A stretch of 64,000 bases of DNA, taken from NCBI GenBank assembly GCA_003142255.1, contig PLLO01000014.1, positions 186,371-250,370 on the forward strand, written 5' to 3'. The notes beneath the pieces were generated by a model. That model made no database searches. It was not told the DNA's origin and saw nothing but the letters and a program-made list of their open reading frames with translations. Of this stretch, positions 28,100 through 36,777 are shown in pieces; the first letter of the stretch is position 1; each line of letters begins with the position of its first letter. Made by a program: the position numbers and the translations under genes. This DNA comes from Bacteroidales bacterium. GTDB taxonomy: Bacteria > Bacteroidota > Bacteroidia > Bacteroidales > VadinHA17.

Positions 28100-29338
28100 A
28101 TGAGACACATAAATCTGAAAGCCATTTTGATTTTTTCAGTTGCAGTTTTACTAATCTGCACAAGGTGCTCAAAAAACGACAACCTTCCCACAAAACCCGT
28201 TAAAATAAATCTTGACGCTGCCCAGACAGCAGTCGTGGGATCCGGGAACTCTTTTGCTTTCGATATTTTCAGGGAAGTGCTTAAAAACTCTGAAAGTACT
28301 CAGAATGTAATGATCTCTCCTCTCAGCATCTCCTACGCTCTTTCCATGACTGTGAACGGAGCTAACGGAGCAACCCGCGACTCAATGCTCAAAGCTTTAA
28401 GGGTCAGTGGTCTTACACTTGATGAGATCAACAGTTCATACAAGGATCTTACTGATGCACTTTTAAGCGTCGATAAAAGGGTTGCTATATCAATCGCAAA
28501 TTCAGTATGGACAGAAAATAATTTTCAGGTAAAGAAATCCTTTGTCGATATTCTTACCAGCTATTATGATGCTGAATCCTGGCAGTTCGATATTAATGAT
28601 CCGACTGTCCCAACCAAAATTAATACCTGGCTCTCGGATAAGACGAACGGCTTAATAAAGAATATGGTTGATAAACTTGATAATAATACAGTAATGCTGC
28701 TTGTCAATGCCATCTATTTCAAGGGAAAATGGCAATCAGAATTTGATAAGGATAAGACTGTTACAACCTCATTCTATAAACCCGATGGCACTGTCTCGGT
28801 TCCGATAATGAAGCAAAAATCTGATTTTAAAATTTATGACGGCGATGGTTTCATGCTCGGAGAGTTCCCTTACGGACAGGGTAATTATGTTATGGATATA
28901 ATACTCCCGGATGCTCAGAATGGTGTTGATGATGTACTTTCAAATCTTTCAGGTGCTTCATTTTCTGCCTGGTTAAATAATCTGTCTTCTCAGAAAGTAA
29001 ATCTTTCGATTCCCCGCTTTAAGTATGGTTTTAAAATTAGACTTAATGATATTCTTTCCGACATGGGAATGGGAATTGCTTTCACCGATGCAGCTGACCT
29101 GACAAATATTGCTGATGCCTCTCTGAAAATAACCAAAGTATTACATCAGTCCTTTATAGAAACAAACGAAGAAGGCACTGAAGCTGCTGCAGCAACAGTG
29201 GTAGAGATTGGCCTTACAATGGCACCCCCTGTAGCTGTTGATTTCAATGCTGATCACTCATTTCTTTATATTATAAGGGAAACGACCACCAATACAATTC
29301 TCTTCATGGGAAGGGTCACAGATCCATCAGCCAGTTGA
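28100..29338 (+). CDS. Serpin (serine protease inhibitor), exported
   Basis: A 412-residue serpin beginning at the ATG at 28100, which opens an export signal (MRHINLKAILIFSVAVLLIC); the in-frame upstream extension to 28019 has no signal character. Core blocks include NVMISPLSISYALSMTVNGA, NTWLSDKTNGLI and LVNAIYFKGKWQSEF. The reactive-centre hinge EEGTEAAAAT (residues 357-366) has the small-residue pattern of inhibitory serpins. By alignment with alpha-1-antitrypsin spacing, P1-P1' falls at Thr373-Met374 with Leu at P2, suggesting an elastase-like or small-residue-preferring target. Cysteines near the end of the signal may be lipidated, but the residue before them is not typical of a lipobox. 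Confidence 0.9.
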   Translation: MRHINLKAILIFSVAVLLICTRCSKNDNLPTKPVKINLDAAQTAVVGSGNSFAFDIFREVLKNSESTQNVMISPLSISYALSMTVNGANGATRDSMLKALRVSGLTLDEINSSYKDLTDALLSVDKRVAISIANSVWTENNFQVKKSFVDILTSYYDAESWQFDINDPTVPTKINTWLSDKTNGLIKNMVDKLDNNTVMLLVNAIYFKGKWQSEFDKDKTVTTSFYKPDGTVSVPIMKQKSDFKIYDGDGFMLGEFPYGQGNYVMDIILPDAQNGVDDVLSNLSGASFSAWLNNLSSQKVNLSIPRFKYGFKIRLNDILSDMGMGIAFTDAADLTNIADASLKITKVLHQSFIETNEEGTEAAAATVVEIGLTMAPPVAVDFNADHSFLYIIRETTTNTILFMGRVTDPSAS

Positions 29339-29362
29339 TAATATATATTTCAATCTAAACCA

Positions 29363-29387
29363 GGGGTTAGCTAAACCCCTTTTTTTT
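29363..29387 (+). terminator. Intrinsic terminator after the serpin gene
   Basis: GGGGTT-AGCTA-AACCCC (29363-29379) forms a 6-bp GC-rich stem followed directly by a run of eight T residues. It lies 25 bp past the serpin stop. Confidence 0.88.
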
Positions 29388-29416
29388 ATACCTTTAAAAG
29401 GCTAAAAAACTGAGAG

Positions 29417-30337
29417 ATGGAATTAAGCCTGACTTTAATTTTTGCAGCACTGATGTCAATGAATATGCATAATCCAGGAACAACCGGCAGCCGCCAGCAG
29501 GCTGATCAGCGCCGGAAAGTCCTTTTTTCTTTCGGGATTATCTCCGATGTTCAGTATTGCGACTGCGAGCCGGAAGCAACAAGGTATTACCGGTTATCAA
29601 CCGGCAAACTAAGGGACGCCATGAATTCATTCAGATCTGATTCCGTTGATTTCGTTGTTAACCTGGGCGATCTGATTGATCATGACTATGCTTCGTATAA
29701 ACCGGTTTTGGATATCATTGACTCTTCGGGATTAAAAATATACCATCTTACGGGCAACCACGATTATTTAGTTGATCCGAAGTACAAGAAGCGCCTTCCC
29801 CTTCCGCAGCCATCAAAGGAGGGATATTATTCATTTGAGGTTGGTCGTTTCAGGTTCATTGCCCTGAATGGCAACGAGCTGAGCACATATTCTTCAAACA
29901 GCAAATCACAAATCAAAGAGGCTGAAGATTACATTTCCATTCTCAGGGATTCAGGAAGCATGAATGCTTTTGACTGGAACGGAGGTGTGAGCACTAAGCA
30001 GCTTGGATGGCTTAAGGATCAGCTTGATGAAGCTGTCTCGAAAAATGAAAAGGTATTCATACTCTGCCATTTTCCACTATACCCGGAAGAAATTCATAAC
30101 CTACTGAATTACAAGGATGTACTATCAATTCTTGGTAATTACCATAATATAATAGCAAGCTTCAGCGGCCATAACCATTCAGGCGGTTACGGCAATTTCA
30201 ACCTGATCCATTTTGTAACGGTTAAAGGAATGGTAGAAACAGAAAATACAGACAGCTATGCCCGTGTCGATGTTTATGGAAATAAAATCTGGATTACAGG
30301 TTCAGGAAGGGAAAAGAGCCAGATCCTTGCTTACTGA
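29417..30337 (+). CDS. Calcineurin-like metallophosphoesterase (ADP-ribose/CDP-alcohol diphosphatase-like)
   Basis: A 306-residue binuclear metal phosphoesterase. Metal ligand motifs are all present in order: GIISDVQYCD, NLGDLIDHD, LTGNHDY, LCHFPLYP and SGHNHSGGY. The SDVQY opening and WLKDQLDEAVSKNEKVF spacing match Mn-dependent ADP-ribose/CDP-alcohol diphosphatases. A short hydrophobic N-terminus (MELSLTLIFAALMSMNM) could be a signal sequence. It stands alone between a terminator and a convergent gene. Confidence 0.82.
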   Translation: MELSLTLIFAALMSMNMHNPGTTGSRQQADQRRKVLFSFGIISDVQYCDCEPEATRYYRLSTGKLRDAMNSFRSDSVDFVVNLGDLIDHDYASYKPVLDIIDSSGLKIYHLTGNHDYLVDPKYKKRLPLPQPSKEGYYSFEVGRFRFIALNGNELSTYSSNSKSQIKEAEDYISILRDSGSMNAFDWNGGVSTKQLGWLKDQLDEAVSKNEKVFILCHFPLYPEEIHNLLNYKDVLSILGNYHNIIASFSGHNHSGGYGNFNLIHFVTVKGMVETENTDSYARVDVYGNKIWITGSGREKSQILAY

Positions 30338-30344
30338 TTAATTT

Positions 30345-30722
30345 TCAGCTTGTTTTGATGAAATTGAAAGGGACGTCAAGGATTACAGCAAAATATTCTC
30401 CCCTTTCAAGAATATCTTCATCACCTTCTTCATAATACCAGTTGAAAATGAATTTTTTGTTCTTCAGAGAAACATGTCTTATCATTTCAAGAATGTGAAT
30501 GAATACCTTTGCACTGGCACTGTTGAAATATTCGAGGTTCATATCCACACATGTTACATCAGCAGGAACTTCAATGTATTCTGCAATCCAGGCCTCCACA
30601 GGTTCAAAATACTCGGTCACGTTCTCATGAATTGAACGCCCCAGGATTTTAATCATTCCGTTTGGATTCAGAATAATCTCCGGCGAGTTTTTTGTAGGCG
30701 ATATCCTCAGCTCCTTCATCAC
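30345..30722 (-). CDS. SiaC/DUF1987 family regulatory protein
   Basis: A 125-residue protein of the DUF1987 family, whose characterised member SiaC is a STAS-like anti-anti-regulator phosphorylated by a partner kinase. Family features are SPEIILNPNGMIKILGRS at the start, PVEAWIAEYIE, a VDMNLEYFNSASAKVF block in which Ser/Thr phosphorylation would occur, and a NWYYEEGDEDILERGE tail. The SiaA phosphatase and SiaB kinase partners are not adjacent, so it is an orphan. The first or second Met may be the start. A TTG-N21-TACTTTTG promoter lies just upstream. Confidence 0.82.
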   Translation of the reverse strand: MMKELRISPTKNSPEIILNPNGMIKILGRSIHENVTEYFEPVEAWIAEYIEVPADVTCVDMNLEYFNSASAKVFIHILEMIRHVSLKNKKFIFNWYYEEGDEDILERGEYFAVILDVPFNFIKTS

Positions 30723-30735
30723 GTAAATCTAGCAC

Positions 30736-30767
30736 CAAAAGTAAGTAAAATAAATTATAATTGTCAA
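30736..30767 (-). promoter_or_regulatory. Promoter for the SiaC-like gene
   Basis: Minus-strand TTG (30767-30765), 21-nt spacer, TACTTTTG (30743-30736). Fits the Bacteroidota consensus; about 14 nt before the start codon, so the leader would be short. It overlaps the tail of the panE-like pseudogene. Confidence 0.5.
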
Positions 30768-31026
30768 TCATTAAACATATCGAATACCGGATCATTAAAG
30801 TTCTCCAATCCGATTATCCTATCTTTTCCGAAAACAGCAGCCAGACCATCTTCGCAGATTCCATTCTGCAATCACTTGATATAACTGAAGCATATTCTGC
30901 GTCTCTGCAGACTATCTCCACATTGTACCCGTTTTTTCTAAGTAAGGCAGCCGTTATCCCCCCGATAGCACCTGCACCTACGACCAATAAAGACAGATCG
31001 TTGTGTTTCATTTCATTATCGGACAT
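30764..31026 (-). pseudogene. Decayed 2-dehydropantoate 2-reductase (PanE/ApbA family) remnant
   Basis: Two pieces of one ketopantoate reductase-like gene survive. The frame starting at 31026 gives the NAD(P)-binding N-terminus (LSLLVVGAGAIGGITAALLR, NVEIVCRD), then turns into unrelated residues and stops at 30814. In another frame, 30871-30764 encodes LQNGICEDGLAAVFGKDRII..., which matches the family's QNGxxxEexLaxxxGxxRVxG motif, normally about 60-80 residues further along. The middle and the whole C-terminal domain are absent, so an internal deletion with frameshift plus a 3' truncation is inferred. It begins 6 bp after the tsaD stop in the same direction, as a former operon partner would. 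A 70-residue product might still be made but would not be an enzyme. Confidence 0.78.
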
Positions 31027-31032
31027 TTAGTG

Positions 31033-32046
31033 TCAGAATCTTGCAAGTGGAGCAACATCCTGTCCGGTAAATTCCCCTCTAAGATATTTATAATACCCGG
31101 AAATTCCAATCATAGCAGCATTATCTGTAGTAAGGCTTAATTCGGGTATGAAAATATTCCAGCCCCTTTTTTCAGCCTCAGCCGTCACAGTTTCTCTCAA
31201 TCCAGAATTTGCAGAGACTCCGCCGGCAATCCCTACCTCTTTAATTCCTGTTTCAATTGAAGCCTTGACCAGTTTACCGGTAAGAATGGTTACAATAGTA
31301 TGCTGAAGAGAGGCGCACAGGTCGGCCCTGTTCTTCTCTATGAAGCCAGGATCTTCTTTTAACCTGTCTCTCAGAAAATAGAGAAAACTGGTCTTCAATC
31401 CGCTGAAACTGAAATCAAGCCCCCTGACAGATGGTTTTGAAAAGGAGAAGGCCTTTTTGTTACCTGATCGTGCAAGCTGGTCAATTGCCGGTCCTGCCGG
31501 ATACGTGAAACCCATAAATTTTCCGCATTTATCGAATGCTTCACCGGCAGCATCGTCGATGGTATTGCCTATGACTTCCATGCTGAGATGGTCCTTCATA
31601 AGGATGATCCTGGTATGCCCCCCTGACACTAAAAGGCAAAGGAATGGAAACCCCGGAACTCTCTTTTCAGATCCCTCACGAAGGATAAAATGAACCAGAA
31701 CATGAGCCTGAAGGTGATTAACTTCGATTAAGGGGATATTCCTTGTAAGTGCAAATCCTTTCGCAAAAGAGGTTCCGACAAGCAGGGAACCCAACAAACC
31801 TGGTCCTCGCGTAAAAGCCACTGCATCAACATCAGAAACGCTTACCCCTGCTTTTTTGAAAGCCTGGTCGACAACCGGAACAATGTTAACCTGGTGAGCT
31901 CTTGAAGCAAGTTCCGGAACCACCCCTCCATAGGATTTATGAATCTCCTGACCTGCAATCAGATTCGAGAGAATATACCCGTCCCGTATTATTGCAGCTG
32001 AAGTATCGTCACACGAAGACTCTATTGCTAAAATTGTAACTGCCAT
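31033..32046 (-). CDS. tsaD: tRNA N6-adenosine threonylcarbamoyltransferase
   Basis: Catalytic subunit that attaches threonylcarbamoyl to A37 of ANN-decoding tRNAs. The 337 residues include the ASKHA ATPase fold with AIESSCDDTSAAI, metal ligands His111 and His115 in VNHLQAHVL, VSGGHTRIIL, DDAAGEAFDKCGKFMGF, and GGVSANSGLRE. Its length is normal. It is divergent from the tamB-like gene with about 60 bp between starts. Confidence 0.97.
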   Translation of the reverse strand: MAVTILAIESSCDDTSAAIIRDGYILSNLIAGQEIHKSYGGVVPELASRAHQVNIVPVVDQAFKKAGVSVSDVDAVAFTRGPGLLGSLLVGTSFAKGFALTRNIPLIEVNHLQAHVLVHFILREGSEKRVPGFPFLCLLVSGGHTRIILMKDHLSMEVIGNTIDDAAGEAFDKCGKFMGFTYPAGPAIDQLARSGNKKAFSFSKPSVRGLDFSFSGLKTSFLYFLRDRLKEDPGFIEKNRADLCASLQHTIVTILTGKLVKASIETGIKEVGIAGGVSANSGLRETVTAEAEKRGWNIFIPELSLTTDNAAMIGISGYYKYLRGEFTGQDVAPLARF

Positions 32047-32107
32047 CCCTGCTTTGAAATTCGGTATTTTTTAGGTTATTTTGACTGATGGTTTCTTTCT
32101 CCGAATA

Positions 32108-35100
32108 ATGGTCAAAATTATTAAAAAATTATTTAAGTATTTCATCATAGCTCTCGGGATCATTATTATGGTCCCGACTCTCATTGCCATTACGCTGCAG
32201 ATTCCAGTGGTTCAGACATTGATGGTAAAAAGGATTACAAGTCATTTCTCAGAGCAATTCAGATCAACTATCTCTGTCGGCAAATTTGAATACAGGTTTT
32301 TTAACAAGCTGACTTTAAATGACTTATTGATAAAGGATAAGAATGATGACACTCTGGCTTTTGTGAAAAAACTGACAGCAGGAATTAAATATATTGACCT
32401 GAAAAATAATTCATTTACGATCGGAAAGATCGACCTGATAGACCCAGTTTTAGGGCTGATTACGGATTCAACGGGTGAAATGAATCTTGCGTGGTACCTT
32501 AATATGTTAAAAAATCCTGCTGTTACGAAAGCCAGGTCAAAGGGGGTAATTAAAATCAACGAGATTGATATCAGTGATGCAAAAGTCTCGCTTGTGGATA
32601 AAAATAAGACAAAAAGCAATAGTCCGATCGATTTCAACAACCTCCGGCTCATGTCGGTGAACGGCATTATTGAAGACCTTACCATAAGGAATGATACTAC
32701 ATCATTCAATCTTTATCACCTGGAATTCAGGGAATCATGCGGGTTTGAGGTCAAAAGGATGAACAGCGATGTGATTCTTGCAAAAAATTATTTTGCCTTT
32801 AACTCTACATATATAAACTGTGACAGCAGCATATTGAACCTTGCCCGCTTTAACATACATGCAGATTCATCGGGATCATTTAAAAATTTCATTGATGAAG
32901 CAAAGCTTGATATTCTTCTTGAAAAATCTTTTGTAAGCTTCTCGGACCTGAAATATTTCATCCCATCAGGCGGGAAGATGAATGAATCATTCTGGCTCTC
33001 CGGGAAGCTGATTGGAACTATCGCAGAACTCAGGGGACGCGATATTGAATTCTCATATGGCGACCATACTATGCTTAATTGCGATTTTGATGTGTCGGGG
33101 CTTCCAAAAATAGAAAACTCATTTATCTATGTAGGTGTCAATACTCTTAAAACAAATATAGCCGATATTGAGAAAATAAAAATTCCCGGAAGAGGATTTA
33201 TAAAGCTGCCAGAATCATTTTCCAAGCTCGGAACCATTTCATTTGACGGTAGCTTTACGGGATTTACGACTGATTTTGTGACATACGGGAATTTCAGGAC
33301 AAGCATTGGCACAATCAGAACTGATATATCTCTCAGGCCGGAAGAGTCAAAAGGATTTAAGATTAAGGGGCTGGTCTCTCTTAGCAACATATCGCTTGGT
33401 GAGCTAACCGGGAAACCCGAACTCTTTGGAAATATAAGCATGAGGGCTGATGTAGACGGATATGCCTTTTCATTCCAGAAATATAATGGCAGTCTGACAG
33501 GAAGGATTGATAGCGTTGAAATCAACAAATACAAGTACCGCAATATTTCACTTAACGGGAATTTCAGTGAAAAGACCTGGGATGGCACTGTCAGTGTTTC
33601 TGATGACAATATAAAAATGGATATCCTTGGCCTGTTCAATTTCAGGGAAAAGCTTCCTGAATTTGATTTCACACTTGACATTGGCAGGGCCAATCTGCAC
33701 AAGCTTAACTTTGATAAGTCTGACACAACGTCTTCATTGTCGCTGCTTGTAACGGCCAATTTTAAGGGGACGAACATCGATAACCTCGATGGAGACATAA
33801 AGTTGCTTAATTCCAAAATCAGAAAATATGGCAATACTCTTGATCTTTCTGATTTCTCAATCAGAACATTCTATGAGAATAATAAGCCGGCAATAAATCT
33901 AAGGACCGATTATGTGGATGCAGACCTGAGAGGTTATTACAATTTTGCCGGGCTTAGGGATTTATTCAGCAATGCCCTTTCATCGCTTATGCCTTCGCAG
34001 TTTCATTATTCTGCAAAGAGAAACGATCTGTTAAAAAACAATTTCACCTTCAGTGTAAACTTTAAGAAAACAGATAAACTGTTCAATTTTTTCCAGACAG
34101 GCATCCTGCTTGCCGATAAGAGTTCCATTAACGGGGCTCTATTCCCCGACAGCATAATGAGGATGAGGCTGGATTCAAAAATGCTTAACGTAAAAAACAT
34201 TGTTTTCAAGGATCTCGCTGTGGAGGCAAATCTTATAAAACCTGATCTTAAGGCAAAGCTCTCCAGCTCTTCTCTGGAAATGCTCGGGCAGTCTGAATTA
34301 AAGGGGTTTACAGTCAATCTTACGACTCATCCTGATACATTTTATCTCGCATTAAACTGGGATAACCAAGATAAGGTCCTAAACAACGGGAGTTTTTCAG
34401 CAAGAGGCACATTTAATAAAACCGGTAAAACCGACGGAAAGGCTGTTCTAAAGATCAGCATTGATTCCACTGGGATTTACAGCAGAAATAATCTCTGGAA
34501 AATAAGTAAATCAGAAATTACCATTGACACAACTGCAATAAGGTTTGACAAGTTTTACATAAGCAATAATACGCACTATTACTATATAAATGGAGCTATA
34601 AGTGCAGACCCGCTCGATACTCTTCTCCTTGAATTCAGTAGAATTGATATTTCGCCGATCAATTCTATTGCAGCCAGGAATGCCACCGCCGACCAGGTCC
34701 CTCTCTCTATAAAGGGTGAGCTGGATGGCAGAATCCTGCTTACGAATGTGTACAAACAGCCGCTTCTGGTAAGCAATCTCAAAATCAATAATTTCTCAAT
34801 GCTCGAGAGCGAATACGGCGATGTATCGGTTACCTCAACGTGGAACTATGAGTTAAAAGTTGCAGATATTCATGCTCAGAACAGCTTTGAAGGGAAGAAA
34901 ATGATTAACATCTCAGGCTATTATGATCCAGCTGCCAAATACTTGTATCTGAATGCGCTGGCTGATAAATTGCCCGTTGATGCCATGAACCCGCTTCTCA
35001 GCGTATTTGCCTCTGGAATAAACGGCACCGCATCCGGGAAGTTAAACTTATCAGGGGGACCGGGAAAGTTTGTCCTGAAGGGAGCGCTGATGGCAGAAAA

Positions 35101-36586
35101 CGCAGGAATGAAGATCGATTATCTTCAGACCAAGTACAAGATCAATGACTCAATAAGGTTTGATAAAAACGATATTATTTTTAAAAATGTCAAGGTTGTC
35201 GATGAAAAGGGAAATAAAGCTGCACTTAACGGGTTTATTCACCATAAATATTTCAAGGAATTCACAGCCGACATTACAATAAATACAAATGATTTCATGG
35301 TGCTAAACACAAGACAAAAGGATAATGACATGTTCTACGGCACAGCATTTGCATCCGGAGTTACTACAATAAAAAGCGGACCAGGATCAATATCCTTCGA
35401 TATTTCCGCAAAAACAGGAAAGAATACTAAGTTTTATATCCCGCTGAATGCAAGCGAAACAGTATCAGATTATTCTTTCGTATCATTTATCAATCATGAT
35501 ACTGTGCCAAAAGTAGATGAGGATCAGCCAATCCACATATCATCTCCGGTTGCCAAGACACTGATGGACCTGAATCTCGACCTTGAGGTCACCCCTGATG
35601 CTGAAGTCCAGATCATTTTTGACCCGAAGGTAGGTGATATAATGAAAGGACATGGTTCTGCAAAAAACCTGACTATCAGCTTTGATAAACAGGGAAATTT
35701 CAAAATATACGGTGATTATGTTATTGAGGATGGAGATTATCTCTTCACCCTAAAGAATATCCTTAACAAATCGTTCAGCGTGGAGAACGGCGGCAAAATA
35801 ATTTTCAACGGTAGTATTTACGATGCCGGTATTGAAGTTAAGGCAATCTACAAAACCAGGGCTTCCCTTTATGAGTTGCTAGGCGATGAAAAATTCAAGG
35901 AGAAGATCCCTGTTGAATGCCAGATAAACCTGTCAGGCAAGCTTTTTAACCCTGTTATTGGTCTCGACATATATCTTCCTACTGCCGATGAGTCGACGCG
36001 AGCCTACGTAAGAAATGTGATCACATCAGAGGAGGAGTTAAGCCGACAGTTCCTCTATCTGCTTGTAATGAACAGCTTTTATTCGGATCTGACTGCCGGA
36101 TCTTCCGGATTATCATCTACAACAGCCACCGGTACATCGGCAATGGCGGTGACAACTGCCGAAATGGTCTCCAACCAGTTGAGCAACATGCTTTCAAAGA
36201 TCAACAACGACTTTGCATTGGGCTTTGTGTACCGGCCAGGATATAAGGATATCAATTCAAATGATCTGCAGGTTGCACTTTCAACCCAGGTTCTGAACGA
36301 TAAGGTTCTGATAAACGGCAACTTCGATGTAACCGGTACTGGAAATAAATCTGCAAATGCTGACCAACTGATAGGTGACTTTGATATTGAATACAAGATT
36401 ACCGACAAGATACGATTCAAGGTATTCAACCGGTACAATGATCCATATACCGGTAAACAGGCTCCATATACACAGGGATTCGGTCTGTTCTACAAGCAGG
36501 ATTTTGACAAGCTCTCCGACATCTTCAATAAGAAAATCAAATCAGCCGGAAAGAAAGAGAATGACTCCACGCCACCATCAAAATAA
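32108..36586 (+). CDS. tamB: TamB-like translocation and assembly module protein (DUF490/AsmA-like)
   Basis: A very large (1492-residue) envelope protein with a single N-terminal transmembrane anchor (FKYFIIALGIIIMVPTLIAITL) followed by long beta-helical repeats and a C-terminal TamB domain (VTPDAEVQIIFDPKVGDIMKGHG, YVIEDGDYLFTLKNILNKSF, PVECQINLSGKLFNPVIGLDI). Such proteins span the periplasm and are implicated in lipid transport or outer-membrane protein assembly. The ATG at 32108 is chosen over a TTG at 32081 because it directly precedes the basic n-region. A low-complexity Ser/Thr/Ala stretch (about residues 1345-1365) interrupts the TamB domain. No TamA/BamA-type partner is adjacent. Confidence 0.88.
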   Translation: MVKIIKKLFKYFIIALGIIIMVPTLIAITLQIPVVQTLMVKRITSHFSEQFRSTISVGKFEYRFFNKLTLNDLLIKDKNDDTLAFVKKLTAGIKYIDLKNNSFTIGKIDLIDPVLGLITDSTGEMNLAWYLNMLKNPAVTKARSKGVIKINEIDISDAKVSLVDKNKTKSNSPIDFNNLRLMSVNGIIEDLTIRNDTTSFNLYHLEFRESCGFEVKRMNSDVILAKNYFAFNSTYINCDSSILNLARFNIHADSSGSFKNFIDEAKLDILLEKSFVSFSDLKYFIPSGGKMNESFWLSGKLIGTIAELRGRDIEFSYGDHTMLNCDFDVSGLPKIENSFIYVGVNTLKTNIADIEKIKIPGRGFIKLPESFSKLGTISFDGSFTGFTTDFVTYGNFRTSIGTIRTDISLRPEESKGFKIKGLVSLSNISLGELTGKPELFGNISMRADVDGYAFSFQKYNGSLTGRIDSVEINKYKYRNISLNGNFSEKTWDGTVSVSDDNIKMDILGLFNFREKLPEFDFTLDIGRANLHKLNFDKSDTTSSLSLLVTANFKGTNIDNLDGDIKLLNSKIRKYGNTLDLSDFSIRTFYENNKPAINLRTDYVDADLRGYYNFAGLRDLFSNALSSLMPSQFHYSAKRNDLLKNNFTFSVNFKKTDKLFNFFQTGILLADKSSINGALFPDSIMRMRLDSKMLNVKNIVFKDLAVEANLIKPDLKAKLSSSSLEMLGQSELKGFTVNLTTHPDTFYLALNWDNQDKVLNNGSFSARGTFNKTGKTDGKAVLKISIDSTGIYSRNNLWKISKSEITIDTTAIRFDKFYISNNTHYYYINGAISADPLDTLLLEFSRIDISPINSIAARNATADQVPLSIKGELDGRILLTNVYKQPLLVSNLKINNFSMLESEYGDVSVTSTWNYELKVADIHAQNSFEGKKMINISGYYDPAAKYLYLNALADKLPVDAMNPLLSVFASGINGTASGKLNLSGGPGKFVLKGALMAENAGMKIDYLQTKYKINDSIRFDKNDIIFKNVKVVDEKGNKAALNGFIHHKYFKEFTADITINTNDFMVLNTRQKDNDMFYGTAFASGVTTIKSGPGSISFDISAKTGKNTKFYIPLNASETVSDYSFVSFINHDTVPKVDEDQPIHISSPVAKTLMDLNLDLEVTPDAEVQIIFDPKVGDIMKGHGSAKNLTISFDKQGNFKIYGDYVIEDGDYLFTLKNILNKSFSVENGGKIIFNGSIYDAGIEVKAIYKTRASLYELLGDEKFKEKIPVECQINLSGKLFNPVIGLDIYLPTADESTRAYVRNVITSEEELSRQFLYLLVMNSFYSDLTAGSSGLSSTTATGTSAMAVTTAEMVSNQLSNMLSKINNDFALGFVYRPGYKDINSNDLQVALSTQVLNDKVLINGNFDVTGTGNKSANADQLIGDFDIEYKITDKIRFKVFNRYNDPYTGKQAPYTQGFGLFYKQDFDKLSDIFNKKIKSAGKKENDSTPPSK

Positions 36587-36693
36587 AGAGCAGTTAATAT
36601 TTTTAAACCTTTCTATACTATTCTGCCATTGATTGCAGTTAATAAAATTCAGACCATTGTTATTAACCGTATATAATAGATTAATGAAAAAAA

Positions 36694-36713
36694 GCAAAGT
36701 TTATTAACTTTGC
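36694..36713 (+). promoter_or_regulatory. Promoter/inverted repeat upstream of the TonB gene
   Basis: GCAAAGTT-TATT-AACTTTGC is a perfect 8-bp inverted repeat, and its right half contains TAACTTTG (36705-36712), an exact TAnnTTTG -7 element. The overlap suggests either an operator on the promoter or chance from the shared TTTG motif. No clear TTG is seen at the expected -33 spacing. Confidence 0.5.
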
Positions 36714-36777
36714 AATGACAAAAACAACGGTAGTAATCTTTATAAATATTTCTCAAAAAATAATTATAAACTGATAA

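Noticed and set aside
30761-31030. 89-codon plus-strand frame over the panE-like remnant
   Set aside because: It is antisense to clear ketopantoate reductase motifs on the minus strand.
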